Made by a program: the position numbers and the translations under genes
NCBI GenBank assembly: GCA_022792945.1
Contig: JAAWBZ010000084.1
Location: 1 to 55,607, forward strand
Direction of reading: 5' to 3'
DNA length: 55,607 nt
DNA from: Oscillospiraceae bacterium
Lineage (GTDB): Bacteria > Bacillota > Clostridia > Oscillospirales > Oscillospiraceae
Shown: piece after piece, positions 42,078 to 52,734 of the stretch
Numbering within the stretch: position 1 is the stretch's first letter
Layout: each line of letters starts with the position of its first letter
Notes under the pieces: model-generated
Told to the model about the DNA's origin: nothing
Databases searched by the model: none
Seen by the model: only the letters and a program-made list of their open reading frames with translations

Positions 42078-45000
42078 ATGTCCTTTGTCCATCTGCACGT
42101 CCACACCGAATACAGCCTCTTAGACGGCGCGTGCCGCATCTCCCGGCTCATGGAGCGGGTGAAGGAGCTGGGGCAGGACACCGTGGCCATCACCGACCAC
42201 GGCGTCATGTACGGCGTCATCGACTTCTACAAGGCCGCCAAAAAGGCCGGCGTCAAGCCCATCATCGGCTGCGAGGTCTATGTGGCCCCCCGGAGCCGCC
42301 TGGAGCGGGTCCACGGCCTGGACAACGAGGCGCACCACCTGGTGCTGCTGTGCATGGACCACACCGGCTACGAAAACCTCAGCTACATGGTCTCCCAGAG
42401 CTTCCTGGACGGCTTCTACGGCAAGCCCCGGGTGGACATGGACCTGCTGCGGCAGTACAACGGGGGCCTCATCGCCCTCTCGGCCTGCGTGGCCGGCGAG
42501 GTGCCGCAGCTCATTTTGCAGAACGACTACGAGGCCGCCAAGGCCAAGGCGCTGGAGTTCGCCGCGATCTTCGACGGCCGCTACTACCTGGAAATTCAGG
42601 ACCACGGCCTGGAGGTCCAGACCAAGGCGAACCTGGGCATCCGCCGCATCGCCCGGGAGACGGGCCTGCCCCTGGTGGCCACCAACGACGCCCACTACCT
42701 CTCCCGGGAGGACAGCAAGATGCAGGATGTGCTCATGTGCATCCAGATGCAGAAAACCGTGGACGACCCGGACCGGATGCGCTTTGAGACCGACGCATTC
42801 TACCTCAAGAGCGAGGAGGAAATGCGCGCCCTGTTCCCCGACGCCCCCGAGGCCATGGACAACACCCAGGCCATCGCGGACCGGTGCAATCTGGATTTCA
42901 CCTTCGGCAAGTACCATCTGCCGGAGTTCAAGCTCCCGGCGGGGTATACCAACGTGGAATACTTCCAAAAGCTCTGCCGGGAGGGCTTTGCCGTGCGCTA
43001 CCCCGGCACGCCGGAGCAGGCGCGGCGGCAGCTGGACTATGAGATGCAGATGATCGAGAAAATGGGCTATGTGGACTATTTTCTCATTGTTGCGGACTTT
43101 GTGGACTTTGCCAGAAAGTCCGGCATCCCCGTGGGTCCCGGCCGCGGCAGCGCGGCGGGGGCGGTGGTGTCCTACTGCCTCTTTATCACCGACCTGGACC
43201 CAATTCAGTACGGTTTGGTATTTGAGCGCTTCCTGAACCCCGAGCGGGTGAGCATGCCGGATATCGACATGGACTTCTGCCAGGAGCGCCGGGGCGAGGT
43301 CATTGAATACGTCAAGGGAAAGTACGGCGCGGACCATGTGGCGCAGATCGTCACCTTCGGCACCATGGCGGCCCGGGGGGCCATCCGGGACGTGGGCCGG
43401 GCCATGAACTTCACCTACGCCGAGACCGACGCCGTGGCCAAGCTGGTGCCCGCCACCCCCCATATCACCCTGGAGGAGGCGCTGCGGGTGGAGCCGCGGC
43501 TCCGGGCCATGTACGACGCCGACGAGCGGGTGCGCACCCTCATCGACATGGCCAGGGCCCTGGAGGGCATGCCCCGCAATACCTCCACCCACGCCGCGGG
43601 CGTGGTCATCACCCGCCTGCCGGTCTACGACTACGTTCCCCTGGCGCGCAACGACGACACCATCGTCACCCAGTATACCATGACCACGCTGGAGGAGCTG
43701 GGCCTGCTGAAGATGGATTTTCTGGGCCTCCGGAACCTGACGGTCATCGACGACGCGGAGAAAGAAATCCGGAAAACCGAGCCGGATTTCGACATCAAAA
43801 AGGTTCCTGAGGACGATTCGGAGACCTACGCCATGCTGGCGGAGGGCCGGACGTCGGGGGTGTTCCAGCTGGAGTCCGCCGGCATCACCGGCGTGTGCGT
43901 GGGCATGAAGCCGGGGTCCATAGAGGACCTGACGGCCATTGTAGCGCTCTACCGTCCAGGCCCCATGGACTCCATACCCAAGTTCATCCGCTCCAAGCTG
44001 AACCCGAAGGAGATCACCTACCGCCATCCAAAGCTGGAGTCCATTTTATCGGTCACCTATGGGTGTATGGTATACCAGGAGCAGGTGATCGAGATTTTCC
44101 GCCAGCTTGGCGGCTACACCCTGGGGCAGGCCGACAATATGCGCCGGGCCATCTCCAAGAAGAAGCAGGAGAGCATCCTGGCCGAGCGGAAGGCCTTTGT
44201 CTACGGCGACGGGGCGCGGGGCATCCCGGGGGCCATCGCGGGCGGCGTGGATGAAAAGACGGCCCAGGCCATCTACGACGAAATTCTTGATTTTGCCAAC
44301 TATGCTTTCAACAAGGCCCACGCCGTGTGCTATGCCCGGGTGGCCTACGAGACGGCGTATCTCAAGTGCCGCTATCCGCGGCAGTATATGGCGGCGCTGA
44401 TGACCTCGGTGCTGGACAGCGCGGCGAAGATCTCCGAGTATATCGCGGAGTGCCGCAGCATCGGGATTGCGGTGCTGCCGCCGGATATCAACGAGTCCAA
44501 CGACTACTTCACTGTGGTGGAGGGCGGCATCCGCTTTGGGCTGGCGGCGGTGAAGAACATTGGGCGGGGCTTTATCCGCCTGGTGGTCCGGGAGCGGGGG
44601 GAACACGGCCCCTTCCAGGGCCTGGAGGACCTGTGCACGCGGCTGTACGGCAGCGACCTGAACAAGCGGGCGCTGGAAAACCTCATCAAGTGCGGCGCGC
44701 TGGACGGCTTTGGGCTGTACCGCTCGCAGCTGCTGGCGGTTTATGAGCTGGTGATGGATTCAGTGACCAGCGCCAAGCGGAAGAACCTGGACGGGCAGAT
44801 GGGCATGTTCGACCTGGGGGGCGGGGAGACGCCGGCGGCCGCCGTGTCGGTGCCGAAGCTGCCGGAGCTGAGCCGCCGGGAGCGCATGGCCTTTGAGAAG
44901 GAGACGACGGGGCTGTACCTGTCGGGCCACCCCATGGACGAGTACCGCGCGCAGCTGAAAAGTGCCCGGGTGACGCCCATCGGCGAGATTCTCGAGAGCT

Positions 45001-45545
45001 TTTCCGGCGAGGGCGGCGCGTTCCGCGACGAGCAGCAGGTGTCAGTGGCCGGCATCGTGCAGACGGTCCGGATGAAGACCACCCGCAGCAACTCCATGAT
45101 GGCCTACGTCACGCTGGAGGACGACACCGGCTCCATGGAGCTGCTGGTGTTCTCCAACGCGCTGAACCAGTACGGCAACCTCCTGGCGGAGAACGCCGCG
45201 GTGGGCGTCCAGGGCCGCATCTCGGTCCGGGACGAGAAGGAGCCGCAGATCATCCTCAACCGCGCCGCCGCCATCGACGAGTTCTGCGCCCAGTCCCAGG
45301 CCAGACCAGCGCCCCGCGCGCCGGCAGCGGAGCCGGGACAGAAGCTCTACCTCCGCCTGCCGGGGCAGGAGGCTCCGGTGATGCGCAAGATCACGGCGGT
45401 GCTGCACATGTTCCCGGGGACCATGCCGGCGGTGCTGTTCTTCCAGGATACCCGGCGGCGGATGGGCTGTACCTGTTTGCCCGACGCGGACCTCTTCCAG
45501 GAGCTGCGGGAGCTGCTGGGGACGGAAAACGTGGTGATAAAATAA
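42078..45545 (+). CDS. dnaE: DNA polymerase III alpha subunit DnaE
   Basis: The protein has 1155 residues, full length for DnaE. PHP domain at the N-terminus (FVHLHVHTEYSLLDG, ITDHGVMYG), polymerase active site PDIDMDF (394-400, catalytic D395 and D397), PGRGSAAGAVV, helix-hairpin-helix region, and a C-terminal OB fold (VSVAGIVQTVRMKTT). It replicates DNA together with PolC, which Firmicutes also have. AAAGGAGACC precedes the start, 16 bases after the small membrane gene. Confidence 0.98.
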   Translation: MSFVHLHVHTEYSLLDGACRISRLMERVKELGQDTVAITDHGVMYGVIDFYKAAKKAGVKPIIGCEVYVAPRSRLERVHGLDNEAHHLVLLCMDHTGYENLSYMVSQSFLDGFYGKPRVDMDLLRQYNGGLIALSACVAGEVPQLILQNDYEAAKAKALEFAAIFDGRYYLEIQDHGLEVQTKANLGIRRIARETGLPLVATNDAHYLSREDSKMQDVLMCIQMQKTVDDPDRMRFETDAFYLKSEEEMRALFPDAPEAMDNTQAIADRCNLDFTFGKYHLPEFKLPAGYTNVEYFQKLCREGFAVRYPGTPEQARRQLDYEMQMIEKMGYVDYFLIVADFVDFARKSGIPVGPGRGSAAGAVVSYCLFITDLDPIQYGLVFERFLNPERVSMPDIDMDFCQERRGEVIEYVKGKYGADHVAQIVTFGTMAARGAIRDVGRAMNFTYAETDAVAKLVPATPHITLEEALRVEPRLRAMYDADERVRTLIDMARALEGMPRNTSTHAAGVVITRLPVYDYVPLARNDDTIVTQYTMTTLEELGLLKMDFLGLRNLTVIDDAEKEIRKTEPDFDIKKVPEDDSETYAMLAEGRTSGVFQLESAGITGVCVGMKPGSIEDLTAIVALYRPGPMDSIPKFIRSKLNPKEITYRHPKLESILSVTYGCMVYQEQVIEIFRQLGGYTLGQADNMRRAISKKKQESILAERKAFVYGDGARGIPGAIAGGVDEKTAQAIYDEILDFANYAFNKAHAVCYARVAYETAYLKCRYPRQYMAALMTSVLDSAAKISEYIAECRSIGIAVLPPDINESNDYFTVVEGGIRFGLAAVKNIGRGFIRLVVRERGEHGPFQGLEDLCTRLYGSDLNKRALENLIKCGALDGFGLYRSQLLAVYELVMDSVTSAKRKNLDGQMGMFDLGGGETPAAAVSVPKLPELSRRERMAFEKETTGLYLSGHPMDEYRAQLKSARVTPIGEILESFSGEGGAFRDEQQVSVAGIVQTVRMKTTRSNSMMAYVTLEDDTGSMELLVFSNALNQYGNLLAENAAVGVQGRISVRDEKEPQIILNRAAAIDEFCAQSQARPAPRAPAAEPGQKLYLRLPGQEAPVMRKITAVLHMFPGTMPAVLFFQDTRRRMGCTCLPDADLFQELRELLGTENVVIK

Positions 45546-45577
45546 TCGCGGCACTATATTTTTGCGGGGAAATATGC

Positions 45578-45583
45578 TATAAT
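45578..45583 (+). promoter_or_regulatory. Extended -10 promoter for the FG-GAP-like lipoprotein gene
   Basis: A perfect TATAAT preceded by TGC, with no good -35 box. It shares the core AAATATGCTA with the promoters at 3467-3494 (minus strand) and 29828-29856. Confidence 0.6.
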
Positions 45584-45612
45584 AAGCTGATACACGAAAG
45601 GGAGGCGGCCGG

Positions 45613-46947
45613 ATGCGAAAAAAAGGAACCTTGATACTGGCGCTGGCGCTTACGGCGCTGCTGTCCGGCTGCTTTTTCCAGTCCATGGACGAGCTGTACG
45701 CCCTGCCGCAGCAGTCGGAGGAGTATTACGACCTCCAGTCCAAAATCGACGGCCTCCTGCAGGGCGGCGCGGCCTACGCCGCGCCCACCTCCGGCAGCAA
45801 CCGCCAGTCGGTGCAGCTGGCCGACCTGGACGGCGACGGAGTGGAGGAGGCGGTGGTATTCCTGCGCACCACCGAGGAAAAGCCCCTGCGGGCCTATATT
45901 TTCGACCGCATTGGCGACAGCTTTGAGAATGTGGCCGTGATCGAGGGCGACGGCAACAGCTTTGCCAGCGTGGAGTACCAGCAGATCGACGGCGAACCGG
46001 GTATGGAGATCGTCCTGGGCCGGCAGATCAGCGACCAGGTGCTCCAGTCCATGAGCATCTACGCCCTGCGGGACAACCGGGTGGTGGAGCTGATGAGCGC
46101 CAGCTACACCTCCTACACCACTGCCGACCTGGACCAGGACGGGAATACAGATATCTTTGTCCTCCGCTTCAGCGCGGAGGAACGGACGGGCGTGGCCGAA
46201 TATTACCGCTATGTCGCCGGACAGATCGAGCGTGAGCCGGAGGCGCTGCTCTCCAATGGCGTGGAGGCGGTCCGGCGGATCATCGCCGGCCAGGTGGACG
46301 ACGGGGTGCCGGCGGTGTTTGTGGCCAGTATGTTCGAGGAGAACAGCATTATCACCGATATTTTTGCTCTGCGGGACGGCGGCTTTGTCAACATCACCAC
46401 CGAGGGCGTCTCCGGCACCAGCGCCCAGACCATCCGCAACTACTATGTCTACGCCACGGATATCGATTCCGACGGCGTTATCGAGCTGCCCCAGCCGCGG
46501 CAGCTGCCGCGCTACGACGAGGCGAGCCAGGAGGACGTATACTGGCTCATCGACTGGTACCGCCTGAATATCGACGGCACGCGCCGGCGGACCATGACCA
46601 CCTATCACAACTATTCCGGCGGCTGGTTTGTGGTGCTGCCCGAGGAATGGAACGGCGCGGTCAGCATCACCCGGGAGTCGGAGGTCTCCGGCGTCCGGGG
46701 CTACACCATCAACCAGTGGAAGGGCTACGCCGAGCCGCCGGCGCCGGTGTTTACCATCTATGCTTTCTCCGGCGAGGACCGCCATGAGGTGGCCCAGGCC
46801 GGTGGGCGCTTTGTCCTGGGGGAAAAGGGCGACGTGACCTACGCCGCCGCCCGGGGCGAGAGCGAGTGGTGCCGGGCCCTGAGCGACGAGGAGATGGTCC
46901 AGATGTTCCGGTTTATCCATGTGGACTGGAACTCCGGGGAAATTTGA
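45613..46947 (+). CDS. Lipoprotein with FG-GAP/Ca-binding-like repeats
   Basis: The protein has 444 residues: lipoprotein signal with lipobox LLSGC (Cys20), then a repeated beta-rich region with three acidic DxDxDG-type loops (DLDGDGVEE, DLDQDGNTD, DIDSDGVIE) typical of calcium-binding beta-propeller blades. The C-terminal part (about 310-444) is unlike any family I recognise. It is anchored outside the membrane. The gene stands next to a two-component system, which it might inform, but nothing in the sequence proves this. Confidence 0.75.
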   Translation: MRKKGTLILALALTALLSGCFFQSMDELYALPQQSEEYYDLQSKIDGLLQGGAAYAAPTSGSNRQSVQLADLDGDGVEEAVVFLRTTEEKPLRAYIFDRIGDSFENVAVIEGDGNSFASVEYQQIDGEPGMEIVLGRQISDQVLQSMSIYALRDNRVVELMSASYTSYTTADLDQDGNTDIFVLRFSAEERTGVAEYYRYVAGQIEREPEALLSNGVEAVRRIIAGQVDDGVPAVFVASMFEENSIITDIFALRDGGFVNITTEGVSGTSAQTIRNYYVYATDIDSDGVIELPQPRQLPRYDEASQEDVYWLIDWYRLNIDGTRRRTMTTYHNYSGGWFVVLPEEWNGAVSITRESEVSGVRGYTINQWKGYAEPPAPVFTIYAFSGEDRHEVAQAGGRFVLGEKGDVTYAAARGESEWCRALSDEEMVQMFRFIHVDWNSGEI

Positions 46948-46948
46948 C

Positions 46949-46974
46949 GTCCCGCGGCCCGGCGGGCCGGGGAC
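46949..46974 (+). terminator. Strong GC hairpin between the lipoprotein and regulator genes
   Basis: GTCCC (46949-46953) and GGGAC (46970-46974), with an inner GGCCC/GGGCC stem, form a stable hairpin with only TTT after it. It may reduce rather than stop read-through into the response regulator gene. Confidence 0.4.
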
Positions 46975-47001
46975 TTTGGAGATACGATCAAGGAGGCAGA
47001 T

Positions 47002-47688
47002 ATGAAAAAGGTTTTGATCCTGGAGGATGAGGTGAGCATCCGCAGCTTTGTGGTTATCAACCTCAAGCGTGCGGGCTACGAGGCCATCGAGGCCGGCACC
47101 GGCGCGGAGGCGCTGGAGCGTCTGAAGGAGAATCCGGACATCGGCGTGGCGATTCTGGACATTATGCTGCCGGATATCGACGGCTTTGAGGTCTGCCGGA
47201 CCATCCGGGCCACCAACAAGTCCATCGGCATCATCATGCTCACCGCCCGCACCCAGGAGATGGACAAGGTGACCGGCCTGATGACCGGTGCGGACGACTA
47301 TGTGACCAAGCCCTTCTCCCCGGCGGAGCTGACCGCCCGCATCGACGCCCTCTACCGCCGCATCGGCGGCGACACCGGCGCCGACGCCTCCGAGCAGCAG
47401 CAGGGGCCGTTCCTGCTGAACACCCGCAACCGCACATTGGAAAAGAACGGCAGGCGGATCAAGCTGACCCAGGTGGAATACGCCATCATGAAGCTCTTTA
47501 TGCAGAACCCCGGTCGGGCCCTCTCCAGGGAGGATATCCTCACCAGCGTGTGGGGCCGGGACTTTGACGGCGAGCTGAAGATCGTGGACGTCAACATCCG
47601 CCGCCTGCGCATCAAGATCGAGGACGACACCGCCAACCCCACCTATATCACCACCGTGTGGGGCTTTGGCTACAAATGGGGCGTTTGA
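47002..47688 (+). CDS. OmpR/PhoB-family response regulator
   Basis: The protein has 228 residues. Receiver domain with acidic pocket ED, phospho-acceptor D53 (AILDIMLPD) and conserved Lys in VTKPFSP; C-terminal winged helix (about 130-228, LTQVEYAIMKLFMQNPGRALSRE, ending TVWGFGYKWGV). It is activated by the kinase encoded 29 bases downstream. AAGGAGGCAG precedes the start. Target genes unknown; the upstream lipoprotein gene is a candidate. Confidence 0.95.
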   Translation: MKKVLILEDEVSIRSFVVINLKRAGYEAIEAGTGAEALERLKENPDIGVAILDIMLPDIDGFEVCRTIRATNKSIGIIMLTARTQEMDKVTGLMTGADDYVTKPFSPAELTARIDALYRRIGGDTGADASEQQQGPFLLNTRNRTLEKNGRRIKLTQVEYAIMKLFMQNPGRALSREDILTSVWGRDFDGELKIVDVNIRRLRIKIEDDTANPTYITTVWGFGYKWGV

Positions 47689-47717
47689 GCGCCGGAAGCT
47701 GACGGGAAGGGGAGGGA

Positions 47718-49142
47718 ATGGCCGTGAAAAAGATCGCCGGTATCCGGCGGCGGTGGATGTTCAACAACCTGAGCATCGTGGTGCTGCTGGTGGTGCTCTG
47801 CGTCGTGGCCATTTCGCTGGCCTTTACCATGTACTACTATTCCAGCATCCAGTCAGGCCTGTGCTCCAAGGCCAGCACCACCACGGATTTTTTCAGCAAC
47901 TATATCGGCCAGAGCTACAGCGAGTATTACCAGTCCTGCATCAGCGTGGCCCAGACCTTTGAGGAGAAGGACCGGCTGGAGCTGCAGTTCATCAGCCTCA
48001 GCGGCAAGATCGTCGCCTCCTCCTACGGCCAGTGGAGCGGCGAGGGACCGGGGACCAGCGACATCACCGGCGCCATCGAGACGAAGCAGATGGCGGTGTT
48101 CAGCGGGCGGAATCCCAAGACCGGCGAGCGGATCATGGCGGTCTCCAGCCCCATGATCTATACCAACGGCGAGGTCATCGGCGTGCTGCGGTTTGTCACC
48201 AGCCTGAAGAACGTGGACCGGCAGATTTTTGTGCTGACAGCGCTGTCGGTGCTGACGGGGCTGGTGTTCATCGCGCTGGTGATGTTCAACAGCCAGTTTT
48301 TCATCCGCTCTATCATCGAGCCGGTCTCGGAGATCACCGCCACCGCCAAGCGCATCGCCGCCGGCAGCTACGGCGTGCAGATCCAGAAGAAATTCGACGA
48401 TGAGATCGGGGAGCTGGCCGATACCATCAACGATATGTCCGTGAAGATCGGCCAGGCGGAGACCATGCAGTCGGAGTTCGTCTCCTCCGTGTCCCACGAA
48501 CTGCGCACCCCCCTGACCGCCATCTCCGGCTGGGGCGAGACGCTCCTCTCGGCGGAGACCATGGACCCGGTGGAGACCCGGCGGGGGATGCTCATCATCC
48601 TGCGGGAGACGCGGCGGCTCACCTCCATGGTGGAGGAGCTGCTGGAGTTCACCCGCATCCAGGACGGACGGTTCACGCTGAACGTCCAGATGGCCGACAT
48701 CCGCACGGATTTTGAGGACACCGTGTTCATGTATGGCAGCTGGCTCAAGCAGGAGGGCATCGAGCTGGAGTACCTGGAGAACGACGACGAGATTCCGGAG
48801 ATCCCCTGCGACGTGGCGCGGCTGCGGCAGGTGTTTCTGAACATTCTGGACAACGCCGCCAAGCACGGCGGCGAGGGCAGGAAGATCACCGCCTCCATCC
48901 GCCGCGAGGACGAGGAGGTGGTGGTCCGCATCCGGGACTTCGGCCCCGGCATCCCGGAGGAGGAGCTGCCGCACGTGAAAATGAAGTTCTACAAGGGCAG
49001 CTCCAAGGCCCGGGGCAACGGCATTGGCCTTGCGGTGTGCGAGGAGATCGTCACCAAGCACGGCGGCGCGCTGCTTCTGGAGAACGCCGCCGGGGGCGGC
49101 ATGCTGGTATCTATCCGGCTGCCGCTGGGCAGTCAAATGTAA
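47718..49142 (+). CDS. Membrane sensor histidine kinase
   Basis: The protein has 474 residues: two membrane segments (about 19-41 and 173-194) flanking an extracellular sensor of about 130 residues (PAS/dCache-like size), HAMP (about 195-245), dimerisation domain with phospho-acceptor H260 in SHELRTPLTAI, and ATPase domain (NILDNAAKHG, DFGPGIP, GNGIGLAVCEEIV). It resembles PhoR/WalK kinases. GTG 47724 is an alternative start with better ribosome-site spacing. Confidence 0.93.
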   Translation: MAVKKIAGIRRRWMFNNLSIVVLLVVLCVVAISLAFTMYYYSSIQSGLCSKASTTTDFFSNYIGQSYSEYYQSCISVAQTFEEKDRLELQFISLSGKIVASSYGQWSGEGPGTSDITGAIETKQMAVFSGRNPKTGERIMAVSSPMIYTNGEVIGVLRFVTSLKNVDRQIFVLTALSVLTGLVFIALVMFNSQFFIRSIIEPVSEITATAKRIAAGSYGVQIQKKFDDEIGELADTINDMSVKIGQAETMQSEFVSSVSHELRTPLTAISGWGETLLSAETMDPVETRRGMLIILRETRRLTSMVEELLEFTRIQDGRFTLNVQMADIRTDFEDTVFMYGSWLKQEGIELEYLENDDEIPEIPCDVARLRQVFLNILDNAAKHGGEGRKITASIRREDEEVVVRIRDFGPGIPEEELPHVKMKFYKGSSKARGNGIGLAVCEEIVTKHGGALLLENAAGGGMLVSIRLPLGSQM

Positions 49143-49178
49143 AGCGCCGCAGCTCCGGCTGCGGAAGGGGAGGCACCA

Positions 49179-50141
49179 ATGGCGAAACACAGTGAAAAAA
49201 AGAACGACCAAGAGAAATTCAAAACGCTCATCGGCGGGCAGGCCCTGATCGAGGGCATCCTCATGCGCGGGCCGGAGAAGCAGGCCATCGTCGTGCGCAG
49301 TCCCGAGGGGCTGGTGAAGAAGATCGACGATCTGCGCCTGACAAAAAAGCGGGCCAAAATCCTCTCCTGGCCGCTGATCCGCGGCGTGGTCACCTTCGGC
49401 GCGTCCATGGTCAACGGCGTCAAGGCGCTGCTGTTCTCGGCGGAGTACTTCCCAGAGGAAGAGGAGAACGCGGAGCCGGGGAAGCTGGAGAAGTGGATCG
49501 AGAAAAAATTCGGCTCGGAGAAACTGGAGCAGTTCATCATTTACTCCGCGGTGGTGCTGGGCATCGCCTTTTCGGTGGGGCTTTTCTTCCTGCTGCCCAC
49601 ATTCCTCAGCGGCCTGATCCCGGGCCTGCGGGAGAACTATCTGGCCCGCAACCTTACCGAGGGCGCGCTGAAGATCGTGCTGTTCCTGGGGTACATGATT
49701 TTGGTCTCGCAGACCAAGGACATGAAGCGGGTCTTTGCCTACCACGGCGCGGAGCACAAGAGCATCCGCTGCTACGAGGCCCGGCTGCCCCTGACAGTGG
49801 ACAACGTGCGGCCCATGAGCCGCTTCCATCCCCGCTGCGGCACCAGCTTTTTGCTGGTGGTGGTGTGCATCAGCATCCTCTGCGGCGCGGTGATCCGGGT
49901 GAGCAATACGCTGGCGCGGATGGGGCTGCACCTGCTGATGCTGCCGGTGATCGTGGCGGTGAGCTACGAGCTCAACCGCTTCCTGGGCCGGCACGACAAT
50001 GCCTTTACCCGGATTATCATGGCCCCCGGCCTGTGGATGCAGCGGTTCACCACCCAGGAGCCGGACGATTCCATGATGGAGGTGGCCATTGAGGCGCTCA
50101 CCGCCGTGCTGCCCGAGGAGGAGGGCGCGGACCAATGGTGA
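49179..50141 (+). CDS. yqhQ: DUF1385 (YqhQ-family) membrane protein
   Basis: The protein has 320 residues. N-terminal signature GGQALIEGILMRGP, then several membrane segments and the conserved AYHGAEHKSIRCYEA and FHPRCGTSFLLVVV. The family is widespread in Firmicutes next to prmC or prfA; its function is not established, though a link with termination or translation is often suggested by gene order. It overlaps prmC by 7 bases. Confidence 0.9.
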   Translation: MAKHSEKKNDQEKFKTLIGGQALIEGILMRGPEKQAIVVRSPEGLVKKIDDLRLTKKRAKILSWPLIRGVVTFGASMVNGVKALLFSAEYFPEEEENAEPGKLEKWIEKKFGSEKLEQFIIYSAVVLGIAFSVGLFFLLPTFLSGLIPGLRENYLARNLTEGALKIVLFLGYMILVSQTKDMKRVFAYHGAEHKSIRCYEARLPLTVDNVRPMSRFHPRCGTSFLLVVVCISILCGAVIRVSNTLARMGLHLLMLPVIVAVSYELNRFLGRHDNAFTRIIMAPGLWMQRFTTQEPDDSMMEVAIEALTAVLPEEEGADQW

Positions 50142-51004
50142 CCTACGCGGAGCTGTACCGGGATGTGCGGGCGGCGCTGCTGGAAAACGAAGGGGTCAAC
50201 GCGTCGCAGACAGCCCGGGAGCTGCTCTGCGCGGCCTCGGGGCTGGCGGCGGCGGACATTCTGGCCGGCCGGGAGCTGGCCGCCGACGAGCAGGCGGTCC
50301 GGCGCGTGCGGGAGTTTGTGCGCCGCAGGCTGGCGGGAGAACCGCTGGCGTATATCCTGGGGGAGTGGGACTTCTGCGGCATGACGCTGACGGTGACGCA
50401 GGACGTGCTGATCCCACGGGACGACACCATGGCCGTGACGGAGCTGGCCATGAAAAAGGCCCTCTTTCTCGAGCAGAATCCCCGCATTCTGGACCTGTGC
50501 GCCGGCACGGGCTGTATTGGTTTAGCCATCGCCCGGCGGGTCAAGGACGCCCGGGTGACCCTGGGGGAGCTGTCCCCGGGGGCGATCCGGGTGGCGAAGC
50601 GGAACATTGCCGACCAGAAGCTCTCTGGCCGGGTCAGCTGCATTTCGGTGGACGTCCGGAAGCCGGCGGCGCGGTTCCTGGGGACCTTTGATATGATCGT
50701 ATCCAATCCACCCTACGTGACTACGGCGGAGATGGCGGAGCTGGACCCGTCGGTGCGGGACTTTGAGCCGCAGATGGCGCTGCACGGCGGCGCGGACGGC
50801 CTGGATTTTTACCGGGTGATTGTGAAGAACTTTCTGCCGGCGCTGCGTCCCGGCGGCTACGTCTGCTTTGAGTTCGGCATGGGCCAGCACGAGGCGGTCT
50901 CAGCCATTCTGGAGGCGGCCGGCTGCGCGGTCTTGCAGACCAGACAGGATACCGGCGGCATTATCCGGGCGGTCCTGGCCCAATACAAGAGAGAGGAAGC
51001 ATAG
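50135..51004 (+). CDS. prmC: Release factor glutamine methyltransferase PrmC
   Basis: The protein has 289 residues. Helical N-terminus, then SAM-binding motif [14 protein letters not shown] and the catalytic NPPY (191-194). It methylates the GGQ glutamine of release factors RF1/RF2. prfA is not adjacent here, unlike in many relatives. Start ATG 50135 overlaps the end of yqhQ. Confidence 0.95.
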   Translation: MVTYAELYRDVRAALLENEGVNASQTARELLCAASGLAAADILAGRELAADEQAVRRVREFVRRRLAGEPLAYILGEWDFCGMTLTVTQDVLIPRDDTMAVTELAMKKALFLEQNPRILDLCAGTGCIGLAIARRVKDARVTLGELSPGAIRVAKRNIADQKLSGRVSCISVDVRKPAARFLGTFDMIVSNPPYVTTAEMAELDPSVRDFEPQMALHGGADGLDFYRVIVKNFLPALRPGGYVCFEFGMGQHEAVSAILEAAGCAVLQTRQDTGGIIRAVLAQYKREEA

Positions 51005-51006
51005 AG

Positions 51007-52099
<1,093 letters not shown>

Positions 52100-52113
<14 letters not shown>

Positions 52114-52732
52114 GGCTCTGCGTGAGCCGCCGGTCCGCGGCGGGCGGTTCACCGTGGTGCTGGAGGACGGACGGAGGCTGCGGCTGGAGCGGAGCGTGGT
52201 GGAGGAGTTCGGTCTTTTTCCCGGCAGGGAGGTGGACGGCGAGACCCTCTTGCGCGTTCGCGAGGCCAATGCCCACGCCTCGGCCAAGGCCCGGGCGGTG
52301 CGGATTGTCTCGGCGTCCAATGTCTCCCGGCGGGAGCTGCGCCGCCGCCTGTTGGAAAAGGGCGAGGATGCGGAAATGGCCGACGAGGCAGTGGCGTGGC
52401 TCTCGGAGCTGAATCTCCTGGACGACGCGCAGACCGCCCGGCAGCTGGTGCAGTCCGCTGTGCGCAAGGGCTATGGCCCGGCCCGCATCCGGCAGATCCT
52501 CTACCAGAAAGGCATCGACAGATCCCTCTGGGACGAGGCTATGGCGGACCTGCCGCCGATGGACGGCGCTATTGACCGCTTTCTGGCGGCGCGCTTTGGC
52601 GGCGGCACGCCGGATGAGAGAGAGATCAAGCGGGCGGCAGACGCCCTGCTTCGCCGGGGCCACAGCTGGTCGGATATCCGGCCGGCCCTGCGGCGCTATA
52701 CCGACCGCCTGGAAGACGGGATGGAGGAATGA
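52100..52732 (+). CDS. recX: Regulatory protein RecX
   Basis: The protein has 210 residues of three-helix repeats ([34 protein letters not shown].. type). It modulates RecA filaments. ATG 52100 lies within the 3' end of recA with GAGGA 6 bases upstream, a coupling typical of recA-recX. Confidence 0.9.
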
Positions 52733-52734
52733 AC

